Source: Tilletiopsis washingtonensis
Taxonomy: Eukaryota > Basidiomycota > Exobasidiomycetes > Entylomatales
DNA length: 49,208 nucleotides
Assembly (NCBI RefSeq): GCF_003144115.1
Contig: NW_020312001.1
Location: 165,828-215,035, forward strand
Direction: 5' to 3'
This document shows positions 23,130 to 35,665 of this stretch, in pieces (within the stretch, counting starts at the first letter, position 1; the number at the start of each line of letters is the position of its first letter). A model generated the notes under the pieces. The model saw only the letters and a list, made by a program, of their open reading frames with translations, made no database searches and had not been told where the DNA came from. Made by a program: the position numbers and the translations under genes.

Positions 23130-26100
23130 TCAGTACGGGTAGGCGCTGTTGTGCGCGTGCCCGACGAAGCCGTGGGCGCCGGAGATGCCGGTCATGTGCG
23201 GCTGCATGCCGGCGTAGGGGGCGCCGTACGCCGGACCGTCGACGCCAAATGCCGCCTGAGAGGGCGGTCCAGCAGGCGGAGGAGCGGCGCCGTGGTAGGG
23301 ACGTCCAGCGCCTCGGGGGCCGAAGTTGCCGCCGGGCGGCAGGTGGCCCAGACGTGCGTGCTGAGCGGCCGCCAGGCTCGGCGAGGGCCCGTACGGTGCA
23401 CCGGGAGGCGGCGGGGCGTGGCCCTGGTGCTGCCGCGCCATGTGCGGCGGCGGCAGCGGCGCTCCGAGGTGGCCGGCGTGCGCCGGGTGCATCATGTGGG
23501 CGCCGGGCTGCTGGTGCAGCGCACCGTGCGCGGCCGCGTTGTAGGGCATGTTGTTCATGCCGAGGAACTCGGGCGGCGGCGGCGCAGGGCCGCCGGGACG
23601 GCCAGCCATAGCAGCCATGGCCTGCAGCTGCTGCTGGTGCGCAGCGTGCATGAGCGAGTAGGGCATGCCTCCCGCGTGGCCAGCGTGCGCCGGCGGGCCG
23701 CCCATGTCGAGATTGTCGCGCTGCAGCTTGCTCTGGATGCGCTTGCCATAGGGCGTATTGCGGATCATGGGCAGAATGGGCCGTATGCACTCGACGAGCT
23801 GCATGCGCTGCAGCGGGTCGGCGTAGTCGAGGCTCGTCTGCACGACGTAGTTGGCAAATGAGTCGCGCAGCAGCTTCTCGAGGCGCGTGCGGTTCAGCAG
23901 CTCCTCGATGAGCTGCTTGCGCACCGACGGCTCCGAGACGCGGATGCACTTCTCCATGACGTTGCTGCTGAACTTCTGCACCGAGAGCAGGCACACGTTG
24001 CCGATGAACTGCCGGATCACCGCGTCGCTGTAGCGTGCGTCGTTGAGGTCGAGAATGTACTGCACGACGTAGTTGCCAAACGGATCCTGCACGAGCGTGA
24101 GGGCGTTGAAGGTGATCTCGGTGACGAGCTGCGTGCGCTGCGTCTCGGACGCGTGGTCGATGCAGCGCTGCAGCACGCAGCAGCCGTGGCGGTGCGTGGC
24201 GACCTCAACGCAGTGCGCCGCGACGGCATTGTAGATGAACTGGTTGTCCTCGGCGCCAAGGCGGTTGAGACACTTTTGGATGACGTGGTTGCCGTTGAGG
24301 TCCTTGATCAGCGTCACGACGCTCATGCTCAGCGCCACGATGATCGAGTGGATCTGGCGCGTCGTCGAGAGAAAGTCGATCGTCTTTTGCACGGCGCGCG
24401 TGCCGTGCATGTTGAGGCTGATGCTCACCAGCTCGGGCGCGACGGCCTCGACGATGACGTTGCGCTGCTCGTCGGTGCAGAACTCGAGCATCTTCTGGCA
24501 GAGATAGTTGCCAAACGGATCCGTCATGAGCTCGGTGAAGTGCGCAAACGTCTCGCGGAAGATCATGTCGCGGTACGCCGGCACGCCCTCCTCGAGCTTC
24601 TTCTGCAGGTAGCGGCAGCCGTGCTGGTCCTTGCACAGCGCAAAAATCTCGCCGTGCAGCTCCTCGAGCGGCGTGTTGACGTCCAGGTCGCCCTTGCGGC
24701 CCTTCATCATCTCCATGCCGTCGCTCGGCGGCAGGCCCATGCCGAATTTGTTGGCAGCAGCAGCGCCCTGCTGCGCGCCAAGCGGACCCTTGCCGTACAG
24801 GCCAGCGCCGCCGCCTGCGCCTGCACTAGTGCCGAATGCCTCGAAGTAGCCTGACGCCGGACGAGAGGCGTCATTGCTCGCTGACCGACCGTCGAAGGTG
24901 CCCGAGTTGCCGGCGTAGCCGAAGCGGCTAGGCGTGCCGGCTCCCGAGGGCGCCGCAGCGAAGCCGTCGATGGCGAACTGCGGATAGAGAATGTGAGCAG
25001 GAAGCAGACGGGCCATGAGGCACGAGACTCACGCTCGGGAAAGCACCGCTTGTAGGCCGGCTGGTCTCTGCGCCCTGCCCGTTGCCGAACGACGACGACA
25101 GCTCCGGCGCGCCGCGAGACTGCTGCGGCGACGTCGAGGCCGAGCTGCGCCCAGTGGCGCCAAGCTGGGTGTCGGCAGCATCTTCGTCGGCGACAAAGTG
25201 TTGCGAGAGGCGGTGCGGGCCGCTGGCGAAGCGCGAGCCCGCAGAGGCGCGCCCTCCAGCATTGCCTGGCTGACCACCGCTGACGGCACGGGGCTGCGAC
25301 GATGGCAGACCGAGTCCGGGCGAGGCACGACCCGACGACGGTGAAGATGCGCCACCGCCGAGCGGCAGCAACGACGCCGCACGCTGCGAGCCCGTGAGGA
25401 GCGGCGAAGAGCGCTCCGAGCGACCGCGACGGTCGCCTGCTGCAGCGTCGCCAACGCTGTGAGGCGAGGCGTGTGGCGGTGACTGCGATTGCGACTGCGA
25501 CTGCTGTGTCTGACTCTGAGGCGAGCGCTGTCGACCTGTGTCCTTCTTGTCGCCGTCGTGCTCGCTGAACTGAGGCCACTCGGACATGCGAGCGCCGGCG
25601 CCGATGTTGCGGCCGAAGCGCGGCGGCGTCTGCGAGAGCGGCGCCAAGTCGAGCGCGGCGGAAGAGGCGGAGAGCTGACGGTGGTGCTTAGCCGCACGCC
25701 TTGCATTGACATCTTCTCGCCACTGGAGCACGACTCACCATGCCCGGGTTGCTGTCGTGGCGGATCAGCACGGGGAACTTGTCGTCGTCGTCCTGCAGGT
25801 TGTAGCGGCGCACAAAGGCGGCGTCCTCAGCGTCGAGCTCGTCGTCGAAGAGGAAGCGTTCGTTGAAGACGGGCGTGAAGCCAGACGGGGTCGAGGCGAC
25901 CGAGGCGCCCGTGCCTTCAGCAGAGCCTTCTGCGGCACGAGCCAGCGCCGCACGCTGCAGGCTCTGCTGCGACAGCTGCTGCGGCACCTGGCCGGGTGCT
26001 GCGCCGGTGCGACCACCCACTGAGAGACGCTCGAACGCTCCAGCCACATCGCCGAGCACGGCGTTCTGACGTCTCGCAGCCGAGCCCAGCTCGTCCGGTC

Positions 26101-26763
26101 CGGCGCTGATGCGGCGCGACGCCGGCACGGAGCGTGTACTGCTGCCGCCCGGCGGCGGCAGGCCGGGCACGTTGCTGCCGTTGAGACCTTCCTCGGGCCG
26201 TGCCGAGCGATCGTCGTCGGCGCCGATGAGAGAGCGACGTGCAGCGCTACGGCCGGCCTGTGCAGCGCCAATGGGCGGCGTCGTTGGCGCCGAGGCAGCC
26301 ACGTCGCCCAGGGCTGCACTGTTGAAGCGCCGCTCCGGCTCTGCTGCTGTGCCATCGGTACCAGGCCGCCGGAGCAAGCTGGCCTCCTCCTCGCGCTGCT
26401 GCTGCTCGAGGCGCTGCATCTGCTGCTCGAACGCCTGGCGTTGCACGGCGCGCTGCTGCTCGTGCTCGAGGCGCTTGCGCTCGATTCGCTGGTGGGACGC
26501 GAGAGGCAAATATCAGTGCCATGGCTCTGCGCTCACACCCACTGCGAGCCCCAAGCAAGCGCACTGACCGCCTGGATGTCTTCCTGCGCCTCGCGACTCT
26601 CAGTGCCCGCCGTCGAGGCCGTGTCGCCGCTGCTGGCGCCAAAGACGGGCGACTGCGACTGCTGCGTCGAGGCGCTCGCCGAGCCAGACCCAGGCGGCGG
26701 CGCCAGCGACGGCGTGGCGGCGCCCGCGGCGTGCGAGTCGTCGGAGGGAGGCGACGGCACCAT
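23130..26763 (-). CDS. Pumilio/PUF-family RNA-binding protein (PUF4/MPT5-like)
   Basis: Exons 26763-26569, 26488-25739, 25674-25033 and 24977-23130 give 1144 residues. The N-terminal 600 residues are disordered with a Gln/Glu-rich coiled coil near residues 66-105 (KRLEHEQQRAVQRQAFEQQ). The PUF domain spans about 630-950 with eight repeats; core motifs in order are CRYLQ, NYLCQ, TRAVQ, NHVIQ, CCVLQ, NYVVQ, SNVME and NYVVQ. Repeat 7 SN..E is the usual G-reading code and NY..Q the U-reading code, so it should bind UGUA-type sites in 3' UTRs and repress or destabilise mRNAs. The C-terminal 195 residues are Gly/Pro/His-rich. The class is inferred from the start CKDQHGCRYLQKKLEE, shared with Puf4/Mpt5 proteins. 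Confidence 0.94.
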
Positions 26764-28612
26764 GGTGGAGGTCGAGGCAGGGAGACGGGGTCACTCGAGC
26801 CGATCTGCGAGAGCAGAGAGGCGGCTGCGAGTGGAGCAGTGGAAAGCGCTGAGAGGGCAGCGACGGTCTAGATGGCAGCAGCAGCGTCGCAGCTGGGCAT
26901 AATAGCACACTGGATCCTGTCGCAGCAGCCTTGCGTGTCAGAGCGTGCACATAGCTGCGACAGTGCGGGCGCGGACTCACGAAGGAGGAGACAGAGCTCG
27001 GGCTCGGGCGAGGTGCAAGAGGGCTCGTGCGGGCGGGGTGGTCGGGTGATGGAGTCGTGCTGGCGGGAGGTTGAGGGAGATGTACAGTGGCGGAGACGGC
27101 GTTACTGAAGGATCAAGGTGCTACAGAGAGACTGGGCGAGAGAGAGAGCGAGAGAGCGCGACGGCTGGCGCGGGCTCGTGCGGGAGCGGCGAGACGCTCG
27201 GCTGAGGCTCTGGGACGTCACGGGCGTGCGCGGCGATCGCAGCTGCCTCTGTTGTACAGTCGCAGGGGACAAGCGTCGGGCGTCGAAGGCCGTGCCGCTC
27301 GGGTATGGGGAGGCGCGAGGGGCTGGGAGAGGCGTGGGTGCGAGGTGGGAGCAGGAGCAAGAAGCCAGCTGGCGAGCCGAGCATGCCAGAGCCAAGCCGG
27401 CCGGCGCACGGCAGCAGGCCGGCCAGCAGCCAGAGCAGCAGCAGCAGCAGCACCGCACGTTGCGCGTGCCAGCGCTTCACACGCCGCCTCGCGGCGCCTC
27501 GGCCGACGATCCTCCGAGGCCGCCGCCGCGCCGCTTGCTCCTGGCTGGTCCGCATCATCGGGCACGCTGGCTAGAGGCTGGTCACGCTGCAGAGCTTGAA
27601 AGGCGCCTGCATCGCAAGATGCCTGGGACAGAAGCAAGGGGCAGGACAGAGGTGCATGCTCCTGCACTGAGGCCAAGAAGAAAGTCCCACGCGCCAGGAC
27701 TGGGACCGAGCGGCGTCTCGCCGTCCTTTGAGCCCGCTCTCGCTGCACCACATACGCACGACAGGCTCATCCCTCCTCCTCTCCGACGCTCAACGCTCTC
27801 GCAACAGCGCCAGGCAGCGCCGCCGGGTGCTGAGGAGAGGCGCATGACGGCCGCGCACGTCGCCTCGCTGCGGTCGCCTCATGCCGCCGTCGCGCCCTTG
27901 TCTGCGTGGGAACACGCCCTCGTCCAACACGCACAAGGGCAAGACGCCGCGGAGCACGGCACGGCCCCTGACGCGCCTCCACACACATCACACGGCGCTG
28001 CTTTGGATCGTGCTGCTGAGCGAGAGAGGGGACATCGAGCGGCGAAGCGTGCGCGCCTCTGACGGCTGACCAGAGAGGCAGGAGGAGAGGCCTCGTCGAG
28101 CCTTGAGCGCGAGATGCTGCGCCCGTAACTGCGAGCCGCTGGTGCTGGATCGGGCGCGGCGATGCAGCCAGAAGCAGCAACCGGCTGGCCGCGCGGCCGC
28201 ATCACGCGCCTGCGCGCCTGGCGCAAGCACACGGCAAGGCTGCGCCAGTTGCAGGCAGAGCCCGCGACCGCACGCATTTGCACGTTCAGGCGAGAGCAAC
28301 GCTTTTCTTGCGGCCTCACAGCCGTGCTTGCAAGGTGGCTGCGCTCCACGTGCGTGCCAAGCAGGCCTAGGTGTTGGGCGGCGGCGCGCCGCACCGAGGC
28401 AATCTGTGCCACCGCCGCGCCCGGCAAGGCACACATCACCCGCTGCTCGGCGCCCCGCCCTGGGCCCAATCGGGCAGCTCTCCAGCATGTGCAGCTTGGC
28501 TCAGCACCACCACCACCTCTGCACCACCTCAGCATCTCCCAACCTCATCCAGCTGTGCTGAGCACCGCACGTCACAGGCCTCTACTCGTCCCGCCTGCCA
28601 CGCGCACGGCCC
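26764..28612. promoter_or_regulatory. Divergent spacer, PUF / F-box-LRR
   Basis: About 1.85 kb between two start codons. The PUF-proximal part (26764-27230) is purine-rich on the plus strand, that is pyrimidine-rich in the PUF sense, as for a leader. Open frames of up to about 310 codons occur but are Arg/Ala/Gln-rich with no domain. A short CAG run lies near 27436-27452. Confidence 0.45.
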
Positions 28613-31600
28613 ATGGCGCCAGCTCGCCCACCGCCGGCTGCGGCCAAGACGGCGGCCGCAGCGGCGTCGGTGCAGCCCGACTGGAGCGACCTGCCGCCGA
28701 CGCTGTTCGAGCGTGAGTAGGCTTGGGGGGCATGTGCTGCTGGTCGCCTCGGGCCTGCCGCCTGACACACACTGCAGACGTCGTTGCGCGCGTCATCGAC
28801 CTCGAGCCGTCCACTGCGCTGCCGCTCCTCGCCGTCTCGTCTGCCTTCCACCGGGCTGCCTGCCGCGCACTGTATGAAGGTGCGTGCGCCGCAGATAAGC
28901 TCGCCGGTCAGCGCAGCGCTGACCCTGGCCATCCACTCGTGCAGACCTCGTCATCGCCGACGACGAGCATGAGCTGGCGCGACCGCGGCGTCGTAGCCCG
29001 CACGAGACGCTGGTGCGATGGCCCGAGAAGTGCGTGCGGCCGATTGCGCATGGAGCTGGCTGTGTGTATGCGCTGACATGGTCCCCGGCGCCAGATACGC
29101 CACCTACGTGCGCGGCCTCACGCTCGTTGGCCGCCCGCCGCAGGTCGACGACGACGATGAGCCGTCGTACTTCAGCTTTCTGCCGCGGCGTCGAGGCCGT
29201 CCTCTGAGCCTGGAGCAGCTGACGACGCTGGTAGCGAGTCTCGAGAGCCTCGAGTCATTTGTCTGGTGCGTCGCGTGTCAGCTCCAAGCCTGCCTTGCAC
29301 TAACACGATTGCAGGTGCACCTCGCGCGTGCCGCCTGCCGCGCTCTGCTCTACGCTCGCAGCCACCATCCCGGGCCTCTCGACGCTGATCATCCGCATCA
29401 CGAGCGATGCAGTCGTCCAGAGAGGACGCAGTGGCAGTGCAGCATCCGCATCTCCCGTGTCGAGCCCGCGAGCTGGCTTCGACGACCTGAGCGCGCTGGA
29501 CGCGCTCGGCATCGATGACTGCGAGGCTGAGGGCGACGAGCAGGCCGATGGGCTCGGCGATGGACTTAGCTCGACGACTTCACTGCGTTGGGATGGCATG
29601 GGACTACACAAGCTGCCGTGCCTGCGCGAGCTGAGTCTCGCGGCCCTGAGCGCCGAGGGCGCGCGAACCTTGACGCGCTCGTTGCCATTCCTGGCGCATC
29701 TCGAGCATCTCACGCTCGACTGTGCCTTCGTCGACGACGCCATGCTTGCCGCCGTCGCCGCGCACTGCCGTGGCCTGCTGTCCTTCACGATGCGCACGAC
29801 GGGCACAAAGGTGCGCATGCATGCTATACCTGCGGCCCTCGCCCGCGCTGACGAGCTTATGGCACATGACAGGTGACGGACAAGGGCATCACTGAGCTCC
29901 TCGGAGGCTGCGCACTGCTCCAGAAGATGGAGCTGTCGGAGTGCGAAGGTGAGTGAGACTTCGGGTTCAAAGTGAGTGCCTCAAGGCTTAAGAGCCACAC
30001 CTTCAGGGCGCTTCACGCGCAAGCTGTGGGGCAAGCTCTGCGAGCTCGACTCACTCAAGAGCGTGCGCGTCGCGATGAATGAGGTTGGGCCGCACCACTC
30101 GTGAGTCCGGCTTGAGGCGCAGTGCAGAAGGACAAGCTACTGAGCGTGCATCTCGCCACTACAGATGGGTCTCGGACCACCTCGACGGCATATTCGAGCT
30201 GCTCGTCAAGGCCAGCAGCGGCCTCGAGTCGCTGGCTCTGCGCCGCCTCGTCCCTGCCGCAGCCCTTGTGCCGGCGGAGGAAGATGGCGCAGCGGAGGCG
30301 CGGGGCGCAGGCTTCGTGCCGCGCGTGCACCCAACGATGGTGCCACGGCCGCTGCCCGAAAAGGCACTCGACATCCTGAAGGCCCATGGCGGGAAGCTGC
30401 TCGACCTCGAGGTCGGTCCCTTTGCTTGCTGTGGCGAACGCAGTTTTCTGACATTGAAGCCTGCGCAGCTCGACTTCTTCGTACTGAGCATCGATGACCT
30501 GAAGGCGGTGCTAAGCGCATGCCCGCGTCTGGAGAGCCTGCGCATCTATCTGGACGCACCGCTCGCCAAGGTGGTGAGTGGCAACGCGACACGTACAGTG
30601 ACTTGACCGCTGACGCTGCGCGACTGCAGCTCGGGCTCTCTGCAGCCTTCATTCCCCTGACGCAGCTGCGCCTCATCGAGATCAGCCTGACGGAGCCGCA
30701 CTGCCCCAAGAGTCTCGCTGCTGTGCGGCACGTGGCCTACGGCGGCATTGGATCGACAACAAGCGGCGTATTGCCTCCCGTCGGCTCTTCAGGTCCAACG
30801 GCGAGCTCGCCGCCTTCGCGCGTAGCCTGCTTTGACAACTCGCTGCCGGAGCTGAGCCCGAGCTCAACGGCAACGAGTCTCTTCAGCGTCGCCAGCTCGC
30901 ACGAGGCCGTGACGCCGGTGAACTTTTCGACGAGCCCGCAGAGCCCGCGCAAGATGCAGCGGCGCATGAGCGGCGCCAGTGCAGATGACTCGTCGCTCAC
31001 CAGTGCGGCTGCCTTCTCCATTCCGGGCGTCACCGGCAGCGTCGGCGCGTTTGACACCAGTGTGCCGCCGAAGCGCGAAGTGCGCAAGTGAGTGCAAAGA
31101 GCGGGCCGATCTTCGAGAGGCGCGCAGCTCATCATCGCTGCCCAGATTCGCACGACGCTGTGCCAGCCTGCAGGTGCTGCGCTGGACCGGCCGGCTGGGC
31201 AAGGGCGAGTGGCGCATCAGCAACCCAGGCCACACGATCGACTTCTTCCCCGCCGGCGTCGTGCCTCTGACTGCAGGCACGCTCGACGAGCCGGCATACG
31301 ATGCCAGTCTGCTGCGGCGTCGTACGAGCAGCACGTGTGCTCTCAAGCCCAAGTCGCCGATCAGCGTCAACGCCATGCTCAGCGACCTCGAGCACGACGC
31401 GGCGCCGCCGCAGGCCTCGCTCGACGCGATTCTGGACCGCGACTCTCACCGAGCTACGAGCGAGTCGCTGCAGCGCGTCGTCGTCGGCAAGTACAGCAAG
31501 GAAGGCTCGGGGTCCGACAAGCCTCGCGCTGCGCGGGCGCCGCCGCCGGGGCTCCAAGTCCTCAATGGCCCGCTGCTCGCCTCGGCTCCTAAGTGGTCTG

Positions 31601-31930
31601 CAGTCGCTTCGAGCCCGCCTGCCATCGCAGCGCCGCCTCCGAGTAGCCCGGCGGCAGTGAGCAGCACGAGCTCGCCCGCCAAGTCGCGTGATCGCCGTGC
31701 GCCTACGACCTCCGAGCCGGCACGGAAGGCAGAGACGCGACAGACTGAGTGAGAGGGCGCCATGCTTTGCCAAGGTGGGCCTGTGTCTGACACTTGCCTC
31801 CAGCAGCGGATCAGCTGGCAAGGCGCGCCGAGCGGCTGGTGCCGCCAAGAAGGGTGCGCCTGCTGGTCCATCGCTCTCGCCGCGAGCTGTGCTGACTTGC
31901 CCGCCGCTCACAGCTGCACGCACCAAGTGA
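28613..31930 (+). CDS. F-box / leucine-rich-repeat protein, 11 exons
   Basis: Exons 28613-28712, 28778-28879, 28945-29029, 29095-29265, 29315-29810, 29873-29948, 30007-30100, 30165-30573, 30630-31087, 31128-31748 and 31804-31930 give 912 residues, all joints in frame. The F-box-like segment is residues 22-70 (DLPPTLFEHVVARVIDLEPS, LLAVSSAFHRAACRAL). LRR-like units follow, for example LPCLRELSLAALSAEGARTL, LAHLEHLTLDCAFVDDAML and GCALLQKMELSECEG. An acidic and a Ser-rich insert split the repeats, and the tail is basic and low-complexity. The likely role is substrate adaptor of an SCF ubiquitin ligase; the substrate is unknown. Intron 9 is only 40 bases; three introns are exactly 65 bases. Confidence 0.82.
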
Positions 31931-32181
31931 TTCGAGCCGACGCTGCACGTCCTCTACCCTTGCCTGCGGCCGCCCGCGCACGGCCTGGGCCTGGCGCCGC
32001 TGGTCTGCGCCAGGGCCACCCACTGTCCCTTCCGACACCGCACCGAGCCGAATACCGAACGTCACACGAGACACAGCGGGCGCGCGCAGTGTGATGAGGT
32101 GTTGTTACAGGAGATACAGAGTAAGACGGTGACGGGATTGCCTGTGAGAGGCAGCGACGGGTGCTGGCAGCAGACACGGCC
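31931..32181. terminator. Convergent spacer, F-box-LRR / CDCA7-type gene
   Basis: A 251-base spacer between two facing stop codons; it must hold both 3' ends. No gene or repeat is visible. Confidence 0.45.
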
Positions 32182-35100
32182 TCAGCCGGAGTGGCCTTCG
32201 CTGGCGCTCGCAGCTGCTGCGGCTGCGAGCGAAGAGGCAGCACGGGCGTCGTCGAGGAAGGCATGGGGCGAAGCAGGGTAACTGATGGACGGCGACGGCC
32301 CAGCGCCGCCGCCGGCGCCGCGAAAGGCAGAATGCAGCAGCGGAGGCGTAGTGGCGGCGGGATGGCGCGGAAAGACGGCGCCGGAGGAGGCGGAGGCTGA
32401 GGCGTCGGAGTCTTGCGAGGCTGGAGGATGATGGCTGTACGGCAGCGTCACTGCGTCGTCGGGAAGATCGGCGAGGCCAGTAGCATCGGCGTGCCGCAGA
32501 GGAAAGGAGGAGGAGCGCAGAGCAGAGTCGAGCAGAGAAGCCGGCGCGTCATCAGCAAAGCCCCACTGCGTCGAGCGCAAGTTCTGCAGCGCCGCCAATG
32601 TATCGTGCTCTCCTGCGGGCGCAGAGTAGGTGCCGCCACTGTACGCGGCAGGCAGCAGCGGCGGACGTGCGGGGCTCACGCTGGCCTCGAGCGTGAAGCT
32701 TGGATGTAGTGTGGGCGAGGCGGGGTCGAGAGGCGGACGCTGCGTAGCCGTAAGCAGAGCAGAGCTGCTGGTACTGCTGCTCGGAGCCTCGCCGTCGTTG
32801 CCGCCAAGGAAGCCGCGCGACGATGCAGGACTGCTCTCGCGGCTTGACGCGCGCGACGCTGAGCGAGCATCGTGCGCAGCTGGACTGGAGGGCGGCGCCG
32901 ACGAAAGCGGGCTGTCGGCTTGCAGCGGCTCGGGCGCGTCGGGCCGCTCAGGCACGTCGGACATGTCCGAGTCGCTGTCGCTCTGGTCCGCAGCGCCCTT
33001 GACCCAGACGTTCTGCTCGCGCACCTTGCGTGCCTCGGCCATGGCGCTGATGGTCGGCTGCGGCTTGTCAGGCGCGGCAGACGGAGCCGGCGACGGCTGT
33101 GCAGTCGAGAGGCTGCCGTCGCTCGCAGAGTCGGCGGGCGAGAGACGAATGACGAGGGTGCGCTTGACCTGCGCGCCTGAGTCGTCCGTTGCTTGGAAGG
33201 TGAAATGGCCGACACGGCGCCCATCGTCGTCAGTCTGATTGAGCACCAGCGCGGCCTGCAGTGAGACGACCTCGCGCTGCAGCTGCTCAAGCTCATCAGG
33301 CGCCTCCTTGCCCAGCTTGCGGCGCTTGGCGGTGGTGAGAACGTCGGCGGTTGGCGAATGGCCTCTCTTTCTGGCGGCAATGCCAGCCTTGATCGAGGCG
33401 AGACGCGCATCGCGCTCTGCGATGCGCTTCTGCTTGGCCGTCTCGCGGGCGAGCCGGGCCTCCTCCTTCTCCTTGGCCTTAACAGCCGCCTGCTGCGCCT
33501 TGAGCCCGGCTTTGTCCTGCTTTGCGGTCTGAGGCGTCGACGCAGACGCGCTTGCTTCGCCGGCCTCCTCTGCGGCTACCTTGTCTTTCGGCGTCTTGGG
33601 GACCGCACTGACGCTGTCCTTGGCCGCAGCTTTGGGCGCCTTGGGCTTCTTGGGCTTCTTCTGCGTCGGACGGCGCGCAGCCGCGAAGCCGGTCGGGCCC
33701 TGAATCTTCTCGAGGCCGTACGTGGCGAGCAGGTATTCGTGCACGCTGCGATGCTTGATGGAGCCGTCGGGATTGCGCAGCATCGTCGAGAGACTGAGAG
33801 CTCTGTTGAGCTCGCCGTCGCGCGTCTGTAGCAGGTCTTCGAGGCCGCGGGCGCGGAGGCACATGCTGCTCAGAGGGTCAGCGCATGCCGCGGGCGGCAG
33901 AGGAAGGCAGAGCACTCACGAGCAATTGCACAGGCCCTTGCACCGCGGGCAGACGAAGCTCCGGCTCTCAAAGTCGGCGATGATGTGGTAGCGCACGAGC
34001 AGACACGATTTGCAGTAGAACAGCGGACAGACGTGACCATCGTCGTGGAAGCGACAGCGCATCTTCTCCTCCGTCGTCTTGCGGCGACACTGGTGGCACG
34101 TTGTGCCGTCGACTGTGTCCTGTAGCGCGCAGCTTGTCAGCCAATCGAGCCCTCAGCGCCCAGACACGACAGCGCGTGCTCACCGCCTCTCCGACAGGTC
34201 CACTTCTTCTCGGCCGCGGCACTGTGGCCTCGACAGGCATCACCTCCTCTACTTCATCTTCCTCCTCCGACTCCTCCTCGACAGGCGGCGGCGTAGGCGC
34301 TCGAATGGCCGTGCCGGCGAAGTAGACGAAAGCCTGTCTCTGTCGCTCGCGCAGCAGCGGCACGTCGACGAAGGCGGCTTCATGTGACGTGCCAGGCAAC
34401 GGGCGCGATGTCGTCGTGCCATGCTCGTCAATCCGCAGCGTACGCTTGGTGCCGTACGTGCCGTACTCAGCCCATGTGGACGACTTGGGTGGCCGCCCGC
34501 GTCCTCGCGGTCGGCTGGGCTTGCCCGTGCGTACGACATCGTCGTCACCAGGCGCGACTGATTCGGACGCTCGCATCGACGGCGTGTCGTGTGAATGACT
34601 CGGCGCAGCAGCAGTGCCGAGGCCCAGCTGCTCCAGCAGCGCCTCATTAGCGCGCAGCTTGCGCTGCCGCATCTCCTCGTACGTCTCGCCCGGCAGCTGC
34701 TGCTCCTCTTCGGCCTCGTTCGTGGCCAGCAGAGCCTTGAGCGACTCGAACATCTCCTCCTCGTCCTCCTCGTCGCTGACGTCGTTGAGGTCGAGCTGTG
34801 GCCGCTGTGACGCCTCAGGCTCAGGCGAAGGCTCTGGTGAAGGCTCGGGCGAGGGCTCGGCTGAGGCCGCGGGCCGAGAGGCTGCTGGCGAAGAGGCCTG
34901 GCTGTGCGACGACCCGGCGGCGGCGGCGGCGGCGGCGGCATCACGCACTGGCGATGAGGCAGGGCTGCGCGATGACCTGGCAGCCGAGGGCGCTGGCGAA
35001 GAAGCATGGCTGCGCGATGGCCCAGCGGCAGAAGGCGCTGACGAGGCCTGCTTGCGCGATGACACGGCGGCAGAAGAGGCTGCGCGTGCTTGTTGTGAAG

Positions 35101-35665
35101 CTGAGTGCGAGTGCCCCGCAAGCAGCTCCTGCAGCAGCTTGGCTTCCTCCGCCGCAGCGGCTGCGTCCAGCCTTGCCTGCTCCTCATCTTCCGGCGACGG
35201 GCTTTGGGCGTCGAGCTCGTCGACGTCTGAGCCGTCTCGCGGCGGCGGCGTTGATGGCTCCCAGAAGTCATCGCCGATAGAGGACTGCTGATCTGCTGGC
35301 AGACACGCTTGTCGCTGCGCACGCGTCAGCCAGTCCTTCTCTTCGGCCTCATCGCTGGAGCTCGACGGCGGCAGCGCCGCATGCTGCAGCCAGTCGGTGC
35401 CGCTTGGCACGTACGACACGCCAGGCGGCTGTTTCACAGCTGCGGTGCGCTTCTTGCCACTGCTGCGCTCGGGTCTGGACGAGGGCCCCGGCTGATTGAG
35501 GCGCTCTTCCTCCTGCAGCTCATCGTCGTCGCTTGATGGCTCGAGCTTGACGAAGGTGACGCTGCGCCGACTGCTGCTGCTGCCGCCGCGTGCCGAGCTG
35601 GAAACGGCACGAGACGACGAGGCGTCTGCGTTGCGCAGCGCCGCCTGGCGCGTCGGCCGAGGCAT
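32182..35665 (-). CDS. CDCA7-type zinc-finger protein (zf-4CXXC_R1) with AT-hook
   Basis: Exons 35665-34184, 34119-33920 and 33865-32182 give 1121 residues. Residues 1-370 are acidic and Ser-rich with SP/SS repeats. An AT-hook (RPRGRGRPPK) lies near 381-391. The zinc finger (about 502-581) spans the exon 2/3 joint and shows eleven cysteines in family order: CHQC, CRF, HVC, CKSC, CPRC and CNCSMC. It is followed by the helical block SVHEYLLATYGL, as in vertebrate CDCA7. A Lys/Ala-rich coil (ARLARETAKQKRIAERDARL) and a disordered tail follow. CDCA7 recruits the remodeller HELLS/DDM1 to heterochromatin, so a nuclear chromatin role is inferred. Start is the first ATG (MPRPTRQ); longer frames begin with GTG. 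Confidence 0.85.

Noticed and set aside
27118-28062. 314-codon open frame on the plus strand between PUF and F-box/LRR genes
   Set aside because: Composition is Arg/Ala/Pro/Gln-rich, no domain, and it overlaps equally long frames on both strands, as expected of GC-rich non-coding DNA.
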